Of a DNA stretch of 64,000 nucleotides, positions 11,058-21,772 are shown in pieces (position 1 is the stretch's first letter; each line of letters starts with the position of its first letter). The stretch is from Paragorgia papillata. Taxonomy: Eukaryota > Cnidaria > Anthozoa > Scleralcyonacea > Coralliidae. The position numbers were made by a program, and so were the translations under genes. A model generated the notes under the pieces. The model had not been told where the DNA came from. It was given only the letters and a program-made list of their open reading frames with translations, and ran no database searches. Location of the stretch: contig JAWNZC010000445.1 in NCBI GenBank assembly GCA_035771165.1, forward strand, positions 4,265,501 through 4,329,500. The letters run 5' to 3'.

Positions 11058-11890
11058 GAGCAATGTATACATGAATTGGCCAGCTCTTCGAGAATGCATT
11101 GAAGCGTGTCTCCAGACATGGCGATGTTGCTCGAGCAGGATTTGAGGTTGATTCATAATCTGTTTCGTGTTAAGCCAAAGGTCCTGGATTGATAGCAACA
11201 TCCATATAAACTGTGAGGTCTCTAACGTCTCTTACGGGCTGAAATACAGGAGTAGCCAGCGACAAATACCCATGTTTCGTCCATGTTGCAAGGCTTGTTG
11301 GCTAGAGAACTTTGAACACTTTAACCGGATCAACGCTGACTTTGGCAGATAAATAAAGATTCTTGCTTCGTAGAAATAATCACTGCTACGATGTAATCCA
11401 TTATAGGATATAGTAAAGTTTGAGCAACATATATAGCTCAAAATACTGAAGTAAATACATAAAAAAAAAGGAAACTTGAGACAGAAATTTACACGTCTGA
11501 CCGCCATTAGTCAATAGCAACAAATAAACTCCCATTTTCATTCTCCCTGTTTTCATTGAACGAGAAGAAAAATACTTCTAAGCTGGTTGCCTTACTTGCT
11601 GTAAATAAGCCCATGAGTAACAGCATCTGATCTTTCTGAGCTTTTTTGCAGATTACAGTACTATTACTGTATTGCAGTTACAGTTTAGGGACCAGTTGTT
11701 CAAAAGGCGATTAGCTTAATCCTGGTTTATAGTGTAAATTTGTGGACCAAATTATGAAGCCGGATAGTGCCAAAGGAATTTATAAGTTTGTTTTACAAAC
11801 AGCGTGCAAACACATTTAGCTTCCGTCCTGGGAAGTTCGAACTAAAGTAACCAAAGAGAACATATTGTAATAAAACAGTGGATTAGATTC
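11058..11890. other. Intergenic, nothing recognised
   Basis: AT-rich spacer with no gene, repeat partner or RNA gene seen. Confidence 0.4.
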
Positions 11891-11895
11891 TAACA

Positions 11896-12083
11896 TAGGT
11901 GGCGGAAGATATGTTTAGTAGGGGGGGGGCTGAACTTCGAGCGCCGAAGGCGCGATAAACCTCTAGGGGGGTCCGGGGGCATGCCCCCCAGGAAAATTTT
12001 GAAATCTAGAGTCTCTGAAATGGCATTTCCAGCTGCGTTTTGGGGGAAGATTTTACAGAATCCTAAACGTTATAAAACCTTTA
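11896..12083. mobile_element. hAT-type MITE fragment
   Basis: Starts near CATAGGTGGCGGAAG, which resembles hAT-like ends here, then a G9 run. It continues with CCTCTAGGGGGGTCCGGGGG and AAATCTAGAGTCTCTGAAAT, shared with 1392-1526. The right end is not clear. Confidence 0.5.
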
Positions 12084-12202
12084 TCGCCCACAACAATTTT
12101 TTTCATTATTCTTCATTTTTTTTGGCCTTTCTTAATTCTTGGCATTTCGATATGGCTCATTCATAATACTTCTGGTCAGCAGTCATCAAATGCTAATACG
12201 TG

Positions 12203-12412
12203 CATAGCCTGGTACCCTGGCCCAATTTCAAAAGAAATATGGGCCAGGTAACCACTAATCTCATTCTCGCGTCATTAGGGCTAAATCCACTTATGACGAT
12301 TGCAATTTCACTCATAGCCACTAAAAACGCGCGAAATTTCAACCAATCGGAAAGCAGAAGTCTTTAGTGGTTACCTGGCCCATATTCTTTGATTGGGCCA
12401 GGGTACCAGGCT
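12203..12412. mobile_element. Foldback MITE with 8-bp target duplication
   Basis: AGCCTGGTACCCTGGCCCAA and ATATGGGCCAGGTAACCACT are mirrored at the right end. Direct repeats AATACGTG at 12195-12202 and 12413-12420 flank it. The right repeat is shared with the neighbouring hAT element. Confidence 0.78.
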
Positions 12413-12420
12413 AATACGTG

Positions 12421-13329
12421 CAGTGCTTCCACTTGGAAGGAAATTTCCTTCCAAAAGGAAATTTTGGTATTTAGAAGGAAAAAAAGAAGGAAATAAAATT
12501 TGGAAGGAAATTTGGTCATATGGAAGGAAAATGGAAGGAAATTTTGAAATTCAAACTTTTTCAGTAATTAAAAGTTGATGAAACTGCTTATTTTTTACTT
12601 TCGGGTTCAAAAACGTGTATAAGTAAAAACACGAGTAGTAATATATGATCCGCGGGGATTCGTGGGGTTAAATAGGGTTCTAAGCGGAAGACTGCTACAC
12701 AAATAGCGCAGGCTCAATGTTTGCAATTTCTATTTTCTAGCCATGACCACATATAAATAATGCAAAGAATGATTGACTCGAGTCCAGAATCAACCTCGTC
12801 AGAAGATGAGGTTGATGATGGAGCTCCAGTTCCACCTCACTTGCAACTGCAAACCGGTACAAAGCGTGCATTGATAATGACGTTATTTTCAAACCTTTAT
12901 CTGACAATTATTCTAGTTTCCAAAGGACTAAAGAGTTTGTAAAATTTTTATTAGTTATATAGTTTGGGAATGTAATTGCGAATTGTTAGTTGATTAGAAT
13001 TTCACATTTAGAAACTGAAAATGGCCGTTGTCTAACTTGGATATGCCGTATGGCTTACGCGCATTGCATCTGCACTTGTCCTACCGGACCTCGGAAAGCG
13101 TCGGAAATGTTCGGACTACATTCGTATTTTCTCGATGCACAATTTCAATCGTCGAGCCACTCGAAAGCAAACTGGTGAAGTGTACGATCCAAATTTTAAT
13201 CATTAGAAGAAGGATTTATAAGAGATTTTGGAGGGAAAACAGGAAGGAAATTTCAGATATTGGGAAGGAAATTTTGCTAAAAAGAAGGATAAAAAACGGA
13301 AATTTTGCTTTAGCCGAGTGGAAGCACTG
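12421..13329. mobile_element. hAT-type element, CAGTGCTTCC family, copy 1
   Basis: 909 bp with ends CAGTGCTTCCACT and AGTGGAAGCACTG and 8-bp direct repeats AATACGTG at 12413-12420 and 13330-13337. Both subterminal regions are packed with GGAAGGAAATTT motifs. The interior carries a short frame with SSPESTSSEDEVDDG but no recognisable transposase. Confidence 0.88.
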
Positions 13330-13337
13330 AATACGTG

Positions 13338-13610
13338 GAGTATTTCATGAAATGAGTTTTGAGCTATCACACGGCACGATTTTTCTTACGATTTTCACCA
13401 GGATTGTCACCAGGATTGTCACCCTGCAGTGATATGGAATTTTCAAAATGCTGTATATCGAAGATGTATAAATATTCAACGTATAATCACCCTTACCTTC
13501 GGCGCAAAGGTAGGGAGGGCTCAGCACCCCCTTTTTTCCACTTTTACAAAGTTGTGGCCTATGGATTCTAATCCAGAGTTAGTGATAATCGGCTTTTGAA
13601 CAACCGGTGA
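13338..13610. other. Intergenic, nothing recognised
   Basis: Spacer between two elements. It has a short direct duplication CACCAGGATTGT at 13396-13420. Confidence 0.4.
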
Positions 13611-14060
13611 ACCGGTGTCACGGTCTCAGTGATCCCCCAGTCTGAGTTATCGCCTAAGACCAACTGCGCAGTTATCCCCTGCTTTTCTTCATTGATATTG
13701 TCGTTTATCTAACTAAAAAAATACGTATAATCATGGAGACCATACTTTTATCACGTTCTTTTATGCTCTGATGAAGTATCGAGTTTAGCGAGACGAAAGC
13801 TTAGCGAACTATTATTTACATGAGTTACATGGTATTGACATTCGTAATAATCACAGACGTTTTATATTTATACTTACGATATTGATTACCTTGCGACCAA
13901 ATGTTTAAAAGAACGTGATAAAAGTATAGTTTCCATGATTATACGTATTTTTTGAGTTAGAACGACGACAATATCAATGCAGAAAAGCAGGGGATAACTG
14001 CGCAGTTGGTCTTAGGGGATAACTCAGACTGGGGGGTCGCTGAGACCGTGACACCGGGTC
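13611..14060. mobile_element. Long inverted-repeat element
   Basis: Arms of about 150 bp: ACCGGTGTCACGGTCTCAG, AACTGCGCAGTTATCCCCTG and ATACGTATAATCATGGA are mirrored in reverse order from 13905 to 14060. The interior is about 170 bp. No target duplication or gene seen. Confidence 0.82.
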
Positions 14061-14525
14061 CAGTACTGTATGTTCTCCACCCTTACCATATTAACATCTA
14101 CATATGTACTTGCAAGTTATATAGGCACTACTTTGCATTCCCTCAGATCTGATCAGTAAGAACAAGACTTCTAACAAGCTAGCCCCTTGTGATTAATTGA
14201 ACAATCAATAACCAATTACAACAAATCAAATTATCAATTTAATTAACTAAACATACAAGCCCCCTTGATGAGCTGGTTTTGTGGCTTGCTCCTGCATCTC
14301 TTGGGGGAAATGCATTAAATATAGAATAAACAAACAAAATATTATGTGCAGTTTTATTTGTATGGGACTGCAAGCATTCCTTCAAGTTAACACCAAATGT
14401 CACCAAGGCAAAGGTGTGAAGAAAATCATGAAAAATAGCTCCGAAGAATGCCTTTGTTTATAGAAGTGGAATCATAGATCTAAATTTCCCTATTAAGATG
14501 AAAGAAAGTAGAAGTGAGATATATT
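14061..14525. other. Intergenic, downstream of the P450 gene
   Basis: AT-rich. No element ends recognised. Could include extended 3' UTR of the P450 transcript. Confidence 0.4.
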
Positions 14526-14531
14526 TTTATT
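14526..14531 (-). terminator. Polyadenylation signal of the P450 gene
   Basis: AATAAA on the minus strand, 13 bases after the stop codon. It is very close to the stop. A further AT-rich stretch follows, so a more distal site could also be used. Confidence 0.45.
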
Positions 14532-14543
14532 CACTTAGATGGT

Positions 14544-16082
14544 TTAATGGCTTTCACGAGGCTTCAGTGTGCAGATAACTCCATCTCTGGGCTGTGTTAC
14601 AACCCGATCATCAACGCTCTTTGTTTGCCCTTCCACCAAAGAAAACTTAAACTCCCGTAATAGCCGAGCCAATATTACTTTGGCTTCAATTTGTGCAAAT
14701 GTTTGGCCAATACAATTACGTGGACCAACTGAGAATGGCATCCAAGTATACTGTGAGGATTTCTCTAGCTCAATGGACTCCCATCTTTCAGGTTTAAATT
14801 GAAAAGGTTCTTCAAAATGTTCAGGGTGATGGCTTGGAAAGTACAAATTCACATCAACTGTTGTACCTTTTGGGATGACATATCCGGCTATACTTTCCTC
14901 TTGAGCTGTAACACGCATAACAGATTGAACTGGTGGATAAAGTCGGAGAGTTTCTTTCACAGTAAAGCCAGTGTATCTAAGATTAATTAAATCATTGAAA
15001 TTTACTTCACTTCGCTCACCCATAACAGCATTCATCTCTGTCAACAATCTTTCTTCTACTTCAGGATGATCATTAAGTTCCATTAGAAAGAAAGAAAGTA
15101 GTGAAGATGTTGTATCATGGCCAGCAAAGAAAAATGTGACAAACTCATCAACAAAACTTTCCAATGAAATGACAACATCATCACTTTCACATGTCTTTAA
15201 AATGCATGTGAGCAGATCTTGTGGCAAATCTTCACCATTTCTTAGCTTCTCTTCCCTTTCTTGAATTGCCTTCTGACCAGCTTCTCTTAAAAACTTGACA
15301 GCTTTCACAGCCTTCTTTTGTTCATTAGAAGTTCCAAATTTGATCTTGTCAAGTAAGGAAGGAAATGAGGCATCATTTGCACTTTCCAAAGAGACATTAA
15401 AAGCTCTGGAGAATGCAGCATCTTCATCTATTATGACATTAAAATCAACTCCAAAAGCAACCTTGCATATAATATCTAAAGTCAATCTGTGAAGTTCATC
15501 TAACATGCGCACTTCAACCTTCCCATCTCCCATAGCAACAAGTTTGTTGATCATAATGTCACATGATGAGTTCAACTGAGGTATCATAAATTTCAAGAAC
15601 TTTCGATGAAACGCTGGGTTTATGACACGACGCTTGAATCTCCAATCTGTTTCATCCCTATTTGTTACAAGTCCATCACCCAGAAATCTCTGACCATACA
15701 ATGTAGACAATGTGTCATACACCATCCTTGATTTAGGGTAGTTCTTCGTCACCAAAATTTCCTTTGCCAGCTCTGGAGAGGCAATAGCCAATATGGGGAT
15801 ATGGTATATCCACACTAACATCACCTCACTGTACTTTAGAAACATCTGTTGCAGAAACTCAGTCTCAGATGTTCTCAAACCACGAAGTTTTGGCTCGATT
15901 ACCAGTTCATTCAGGTGCCCCTGGAAGAAATGCTTCACAGCTGGTCCAGGAATATGAGCGTACATGACGTGGCGAAGATAAGTGATGTAGGAAACGACCA
16001 AGACAAATCCAGCAGCACCAGAACACGAGACAATCACTACAAGCCAGAACATATAAAGTAAAACGACTCCTTGGAATGCCAT
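14544..16082 (-). CDS. Cytochrome P450, CYP46A1-like, complete and intronless
   Basis: A 512-residue haem-thiolate monooxygenase, probably anchored in the ER membrane. Visible parts: hydrophobic N-terminal anchor about residues 2-36; proline hinge IPGPAV near 44; C-helix WRFKR (W147, R151); I-helix oxygen-binding motif AGHDTT at 320-325; ExxR as ETLR at 377-380; PERW at 431-434; haem loop FSVGPRNCIG with the ligand Cys457. These are all the signature residues of an active P450, and the length is normal. Similarity by eye is best to CYP46A1 (cholesterol 24-hydroxylase), for example in the haem loop and the C-terminal CTLKPR. The substrate is inferred only; another clan-4-like or sterol/fatty-acid hydroxylase is possible. 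The frame stays open 59 codons upstream, but the ATG at 16082 gives the standard P450 N-terminus and lies downstream of a TATA box. There are no introns, so either a retrocopy origin or a naturally intronless lineage. Confidence 0.93.
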   Translation of the reverse strand: MAFQGVVLLYMFWLVVIVSCSGAAGFVLVVSYITYLRHVMYAHIPGPAVKHFFQGHLNELVIEPKLRGLRTSETEFLQQMFLKYSEVMLVWIYHIPILAIASPELAKEILVTKNYPKSRMVYDTLSTLYGQRFLGDGLVTNRDETDWRFKRRVINPAFHRKFLKFMIPQLNSSCDIMINKLVAMGDGKVEVRMLDELHRLTLDIICKVAFGVDFNVIIDEDAAFSRAFNVSLESANDASFPSLLDKIKFGTSNEQKKAVKAVKFLREAGQKAIQEREEKLRNGEDLPQDLLTCILKTCESDDVVISLESFVDEFVTFFFAGHDTTSSLLSFFLMELNDHPEVEERLLTEMNAVMGERSEVNFNDLINLRYTGFTVKETLRLYPPVQSVMRVTAQEESIAGYVIPKGTTVDVNLYFPSHHPEHFEEPFQFKPERWESIELEKSSQYTWMPFSVGPRNCIGQTFAQIEAKVILARLLREFKFSLVEGQTKSVDDRVVTQPRDGVICTLKPRESH

Positions 16083-16162
16083 TAGATCGTGTCGAATATT
16101 ACGATTCAGTTCTATTTTGCTTTTGTGAACAAAGGCGCACTCAAGGCGCTTACATACGCGCC

Positions 16163-16172
16163 TATATATAAA
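16163..16172 (-). promoter_or_regulatory. TATA box of the P450 gene
   Basis: On the minus strand the sequence reads GGCGCTTTATATATAGG, a strong TATA box. It sits about 80 bases before the chosen ATG at 16082, leaving room for a short 5' UTR. It lies inside the upstream open extension of the frame, which supports the shorter start. Confidence 0.6.
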
Positions 16173-16277
16173 GCGCCCTGCTGTAATATGTATTAGTAAA
16201 ATACACAGGTGATTATAGAAAATCGCGCGCGCTGATTGGTCGAGATTCTCGATAAACACCTGCAGCGTTTATCCAAA

Positions 16278-16453
16278 ATGGCCGCCAGCCAAGTTGTCAA
16301 TGCGACAGACGAGGAAATTAACAATTTTAAAGCAAATGTTGTTCCTAAAAGTACGAAAATGTGTATTTATACTAAAACAATTATTCGCCTCAGGCTCAGT
16401 GAATATCGGCGGTTATTATTCACCGATATTCACCTCGCCTTCGGCGAATAATA
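16278..16453 (+). pseudogene. N-terminal fragment of a repetitive DUF3504/Crypton-like protein, ending in a hairpin
   Basis: The frame MAASQVVNATDEEINNFKAN then VVPKSTK resembles the start of the multicopy tyrosine-recombinase-like proteins common in cnidarians. After 16370 it runs into the palindrome ATTATTCGCC...GGCGAATAAT at 16379-16453, so it is truncated. Assignment rests on a short motif. Confidence 0.3.
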
Positions 16454-16531
16454 GGGGAGTTCAAGGTTTATTTCGCCATATTGCAGGGGGTGCAAAACCA
16501 TTGGGGCGAGCGCGCGGCCATGCCTATTTGG

Positions 16532-17094
16532 CAGTGTTTCCACTTTGCAGGAAATTTCCTGATTCTCAGGAAATCCTGACTTGAAAAGGAATTTTCAGGA
16601 TGAGTTAAAATCTCAGGAAAATCAGGAAATCTCAGGAAAATCAGAAAATCTAAGTAGATCGAGAAAATGTTAAAGAAATTTCAACTTTTTAACGTGAATA
16701 TTTAGCTTTCTGTTGTTCGCAGTTCGCCTGCAGTGGCCTGGTTTCTATTTCCCATCATTACTGTCGGAGGGAGGTGTAGGGTAATTACAAATGGAACCAA
16801 TGAACATTTAGATTTAGTGTTTATACCAACGGTGATAGTTGAGTTCGTGGGCTCTAATTACGCGTCCTTATGATTATAAAAATATGAATGTATTTTACAA
16901 TTGCTAAAAAGTTTTAAATAAAAGTTAAAACAAAAAAAACTGTAACCGCTATTGGACTATTTCATCCTTTTTGTTAATTTCATAATCATACAGCCTGCGA
17001 GCAGGCTCATTTGATCTAAATAAAATATCAGGAAATATCAGGAAATTTCAGGACAACAAAACAGGAAATCTGGATTTCAGTTGCGGAAGCACTG
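16532..17094. mobile_element. hAT-type element, CAGTGCTTCC family, copy 2
   Basis: 563 bp, ends CAGTGTTTCCACTTTG and GCGGAAGCACTG, with perfect 8-bp repeats CTATTTGG at 16524-16531 and 17095-17102. Subterminal CAGGAAAT motifs are repeated many times at both ends. Same terminal family as 12421-13329 but with a different subterminal word. Confidence 0.88.
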
Positions 17095-17146
17095 CTATTT
17101 GGCCTTGTTAAAATCATGGCGAAACTTGCGAAGCAAGAAGGATATG

Positions 17147-17897
17147 AGGGGCGGACTGGCCAGTCGGGCTTACCGGGCAAACGCCCGGTGGGCCCCTTGC
17201 CTGTTGGGCCCCCTTTGGGCCCTTAAATTGTTTTGACTTTGCAAAAGTAAAAAAAGGCTATGTATCAATCAGGCAATATATGCTTAGGATAAAATAATTA
17301 TCCAGCGTTTATAGTGGAAGCTATAGTTTCTTCCGACATTTCGAGTTCCGGAATTATGAAGAAAGCAATTAAACGTGGTGCACAGAAAAGGCATAAGAAA
17401 AAGGTGGACGACTATGTTTAGGGTCCGTGGAGTTGGAGGGAAGTGCATGGACCAATCTTCGAGTCGTTCTTTACAATTTGTTGAGATTACTCAAAAAGAA
17501 AATGTGTATCTAAAAAGTTTGAAACACTTCAAACATCTGATCTACAATCATATTAAAATATATGTGGTTTGGGCATGGGAAAGAATGCGTGTGGAAATGA
17601 GTCGTCCTTTGTTTTTATTGGTAACCCTCAGGCCTTAACAGGCTTTGACATTACATATGCATGGGCATATTTTTACATTTAATATACTATTTAAAGCCTA
17701 ATTTGGACAAAATCTTTGTTAAAAATGACGAAATGTGCCATTACAAACATGTTTTAAAACTATTAAAAGTTTGCTCAAAAACTGCTGTCGGAATGCGGGT
17801 AATGCCATTTCAGAGACCCAAATTTCAAAAATTTTCCTGGGTATGATCCCCCCGGACAAATCGCCCAGGCCCCTCGGATGTAGCCAGTCCGCCCCTG
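17147..17897. mobile_element. hAT-type element, GGGGCGGACTGG ends
   Basis: About 750 bp, inverted ends AGGGGCGGACTGGCCA and AGCCAGTCCGCCCCTG. Direct repeats AGGATATG at 17139-17146 and AGGATATC at 17898-17905 match at 7 of 8. The right third contains the conserved GGCATTTCAGAGAC block seen in other hAT MITEs here. A 17375-17638 frame has no recognised domain. Confidence 0.8.
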
Positions 17898-17959
17898 AGG
17901 ATATCGCTTTGGTTTTTGAGTCGCCCCATTGGTTTTGCACCCCCTGCAATATGGCGACC

Positions 17960-19044
17960 CGCAAGGTACACTGGACCTGGAGTACCAATTTAATATGGCC
18001 GCCAGTGGCTTCAAAATGTAATACTGCTGGTAAAGGATGAGCAACCCCAGTGAGTTATATAGAGATCAGTGATTCAGTGGTTAGGGTTCTCTTCTTTCCC
18101 TTTTTCCCTACACAGCTCGATGCTGACGAATATGATGATTATGATACTCAAGTGAGACTCTCACTCTCAGTCTGTCAGTCTGTCCCACCATGCGGGATGT
18201 TAAACCAAAAAGCATATAACTAAAAAACCCGGTGGTCGGGGTCTGAATGGTGGGACTTTCTTCCCGGAGGGTTGTGCTTAGGTTTAGGTTTAGCGGGGTG
18301 TTGTGGTTAGACTATAGGCTTAGATATGTATGCACATAATTTAGGAGAGGACAACTCAACTGTTATAGGCTAATATGACCTCAAGGATGTGTGCCAAAAT
18401 CTCTATCCGGGGCGAACAGCCCGAAAATCGGACCACGGCCTTTTTCACGGGAAGTGCTACTTTCGACATAGCTGTATCTTCTAAACCGTTGGACTGAGCT
18501 ACAGATTTTTATAGGTGCTAAAAATGTTCAGAATGGCCATGTTTAGGGGGGTCATACGAGAGTGAAAAATCTCTAATTTGATATTTTACGAGAAAATCGC
18601 TAAAAACCGTTAGGTCAACTTATTACCATACAGCTACGGAACTACCTAGTACAGTACCTACATACTGGAATTGCCGTATATTTATTAACTTAAACTTTCC
18701 AGACTTAGAGCAAAATTAGAACATTTGTCTCATCCACTAGAGTTGAACTGACAATTTGGAATTTGATCAAGGCATTTTTTAAAAAGAAAGAAAGCGAGCA
18801 TTTGATGAATATAAAGAAATCGTATTCTCAATTATACTATTATCAATGGAATGTTAACTTAAAATAAAAAATGAAAAACAAAGCTTATTACTTTAGTAGG
18901 CAGCAGCATCTAGAGAGCTTAAATGTTTCAAAGATCAGCAGGGAAATTTCCCAACAGCCAACAATACAACTTTTAAAACCACATTAGTACTGTTTTCCCA
19001 TAGATATAAAAATAGGTACGCAATGCGTACATGCGTCTACGTTT
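17960..19044. other. Intergenic with one repeat remnant
   Basis: 18176-18330 holds CCACCATGCGGGATGTTAAAC and TTTCTTCCCGGAGGGTTGTG, a fragment of the family at 6198 and 22990. The rest shows nothing I recognise. Confidence 0.5.
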
Positions 19045-19425
19045 AGGGCTACAGAACACCGCTGCCAAACGTTTTGCGCATGTGCAACGTCCGAGCTCGT
19101 CCTCGGAAAAAGAGCGGGAAAACACTGAAATACTTGGACTGGTCCGAGAGTCCGACACAAAAGTTAAAATTATAAGCATACTACCAAAACGATAATGTAG
19201 GTAATTTGTGCATGGCTTCCTTGTCAATATTGTAACATATTCTGAATTTACCCCTTCGTAATTTTCTTTACCATTTTTTTAAAACACAAATGAATAGTCG
19301 AGTCTTACTTAGTCTTCCGACTGTCTGGTTGTTGTCGCCACGGCTATTTCCCACTTCTCTTGCAATGTTTACTCAGCGAATTCACGCATGCACAAATGTT
19401 TGGCAGCGGTGTTGGGCTACAGTAC
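19045..19425. mobile_element. MITE with about 37-bp inverted ends
   Basis: GGGCTACAGAACACCGCTGC and CAAACGTTTTGCGCATG are mirrored by CATGCACAAATGTTTG and GCAGCGGTGTTGGGCTACAG. No coding content. Confidence 0.75.
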
Positions 19426-19964
19426 AGTACAGTGTACATCGTTTGCAATCATCTTGGTTGATTTCCCTTAATTTCTAATACCCTTGCTAAAACAAACATA
19501 ACGGTGAGCGGTGTGATATGATGGTGACGTCATGTGCAACAATCTATTCACATAATCTTGATTTTCCTTGTGATACATATCATTTAATAAAAAAAAATTA
19601 CATGTATAGTAATTGCGATAAGACGTAACTAACTACTACCTGTATAGTGAGTAAAGCCACATTACATGCGCCAGGAGGAAAATTGAGTCCAGTTAATCAG
19701 ATCAGGTGAATGTGCCTTTGGTTGAAATAATCATCAAAGACACTGGCAGGCAGTGTAAATGTGTAATTAATTGAAATTGAAATTAACTTGAGCCCTAATT
19801 GTTGTTAAGTATAGATAACTGTCTGTCGTCACTTCTTCCATCACGTTGCAATATGATAACTTATAGGATGCCGCATCGCGTCGCTGAAATCCCACAATCA
19901 AAGCAATCCCATTTGCCCCCACATTAGCACTCCATCTAACAGCGGTCATCATGTGTCACGTAAA
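19426..19964. other. Intergenic, nothing recognised
   Basis: AT-rich spacer. No gene supported. Confidence 0.4.
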
Positions 19965-21772
19965 CCATTAGGTAAGGAACATGAAGAGTAACACAACAGA
20001 GTCCAGGTATGAGGATGATGAGACACTGCAGGGACACTCATTCTTGCGAGTACACTTGCCACACGTGCAGGGACCTGGCAGGCCTTCGGGTCTTGAGATC
20101 ACAATCTCAGGGACTAATAAACTGCTCCTTCTAACAAAACCATAAGACTCGGCATTCATAATCATGGTTGATTAGTTGCATTAGTTGAGGTGCAAGTGGT
20201 TCTCTCAAAGTCCATCTTGAGAGCATTGCTATCAAATACAGCGAGAGGCAGGTCGTCAAATTTCTCCAGGTCTGTTGATGGTTTGAGGCACTTGAACAAG
20301 AATTGCGCTTTCTGTTAGCTGCGGACAGTCAAAATTCAGGCTCAGAGTGGAATTTCCTGGTTTGTGGACAGCTTTTAGGGCTGCAAGTTTAGTTGATATC
20401 TTGCTGGTTAAGCACACCCAGCCGACACCACCCATGCCTGTGGTGATATACCAAGGTATAGAGATTTGGTGCCTTGGTGATTGATGGTGAGCTACTCAAC
20501 ATAGAATGGCTGGAAAGCTGTTTTGCTGATGGAAGACGACCAAAAGTTCTTTAATACCACTAAAACATTTTTGGTTCGGTGATATATTACATCAAGGACA
20601 ACCGTTTGTCTTGCTCTTCTTCCCCTCTCTCTATTCTTGATGCTGTCCTCTCTGTAAGTGTCGAAAACGATGTGGATCTCATCACAGTTGTGCCCAGCTT
20701 TGGTGATCATAGATGTCAAGGCAATAGCAAAGTCTTGGCCGTGTTGCATCTGCAAAACTGCTTTCCAGGCATTCTATGTTGAGTGGCTCACCACCAATTA
20801 CCAAGGCAACAAACCTCTATACCTTGGTATATCACTACAGGCATGGATGGTATCAGCTGGGTGTGCTTCTCCATTCCCTCGGCTCAACTGCACACACGAG
20901 GAAGCTGATGACAGGCAGGGGCGCAACTAGGGGGGTTGTTGGGGGATGGGGGGGTTGCAACTCCAAAACTCCTGCCCTTTTTGTGAAACCTCTAATAGTA
21001 GGTTAGACATTAGATAAACAGATAATTAATCGTCTGTAAGTCTGTTGATGTACGCAATGCAATTCTCCGCAAATCTGGTATGCAAGACTCAGAGGCTTCT
21101 ATAGTCCCAAATTGTTTAGAATACTGAACGACTTTGCCCTTGTTTTGCGTTCAAACCCTGGGCCTCCAAGAACTGTGGCTTGTCCGCAACTCAGGAGTGA
21201 AAAGATCAATTCAGTAATATTACCACTCCACCAGTCTCCACGATATCTGCACAACGCTGAGAGACGAGCTCATGAAGTGTCTCGCAGCACTCCGCGCGCG
21301 CTGACTGTGTGTGATACAACCGGCAAGATATCAACTAAACTTGCAGCCCTGAAAGCTGTCTGCAAACCAGGAAATTCCTCTCCGATCCTGAATTTCGACT
21401 GTCCGCAGCTAACAGAAAGCGCAATACAGATGGCGGAGACATTCTTGGAGAAATTTGACGACGTGCGTCTCGCTGCATTTTATAGCAATGCCCTCAAGAT
21501 GGACTTTGAAAGAATCACTTGCACCTCAACTAATGCAAGGAAACATATCCATAGAGGCTATTACCACCATAGACGCCACCTTTTGATAATGAATGCCGAG
21601 TCTTATGGTTTTGTAAGAAGGGGCAGTTTAATTATTAGTTCCTGAGATTGTAATCCATGCAAGACCCGAAGGCCTGCCAGGTCTCTGTGTGCTCGAAAGA
21701 ATGGGTGCCCCTGCAGAGTGTTGTCAAAACCCTATCACTGAATGAACACTGCTCACCATCCTCATACCTGGA
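19965..21772. pseudogene. Inverted duplication of a decayed repetitive gene family
   Basis: The right arm (20738-21772, plus strand) and left arm (20545-19965, minus strand) are diverged copies; the left arm has lost about 500 bp. The joined fragments show marks of a multicopy family that I know only as uncharacterised proteins in cnidarians and molluscs: a VFDTYREDSIK motif with RERGRRARQ on the minus strand at about 20670-20580, an acidic THEEADDR motif at about 20896, and a C-terminal Cys motif GPCTCGKCTRKNECPC in the left arm. Stops and frameshifts interrupt every copy. Possibly transposon-derived; function unknown. Confidence 0.6.

Larger units (their letters stand above)
16474..17956. 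mobile_element. Foldback element interrupted by two hAT MITEs
   Basis: CGCCATATTGCAGGGGGTGC and AAAACCATTGGGGCGA at 16474-16509 are mirrored by TCGCCCCATTGGTTTTGCAC and CCCCTGCAATATGGCG at 17921-17956. Removing the two internal hAT insertions leaves an element of about 170 bp. Confidence 0.8.

Noticed and set aside
16083..16259. Upstream in-frame extension of the P450
   Set aside because: It covers the TATA box and precedes the normal P450 membrane anchor start at 16082.
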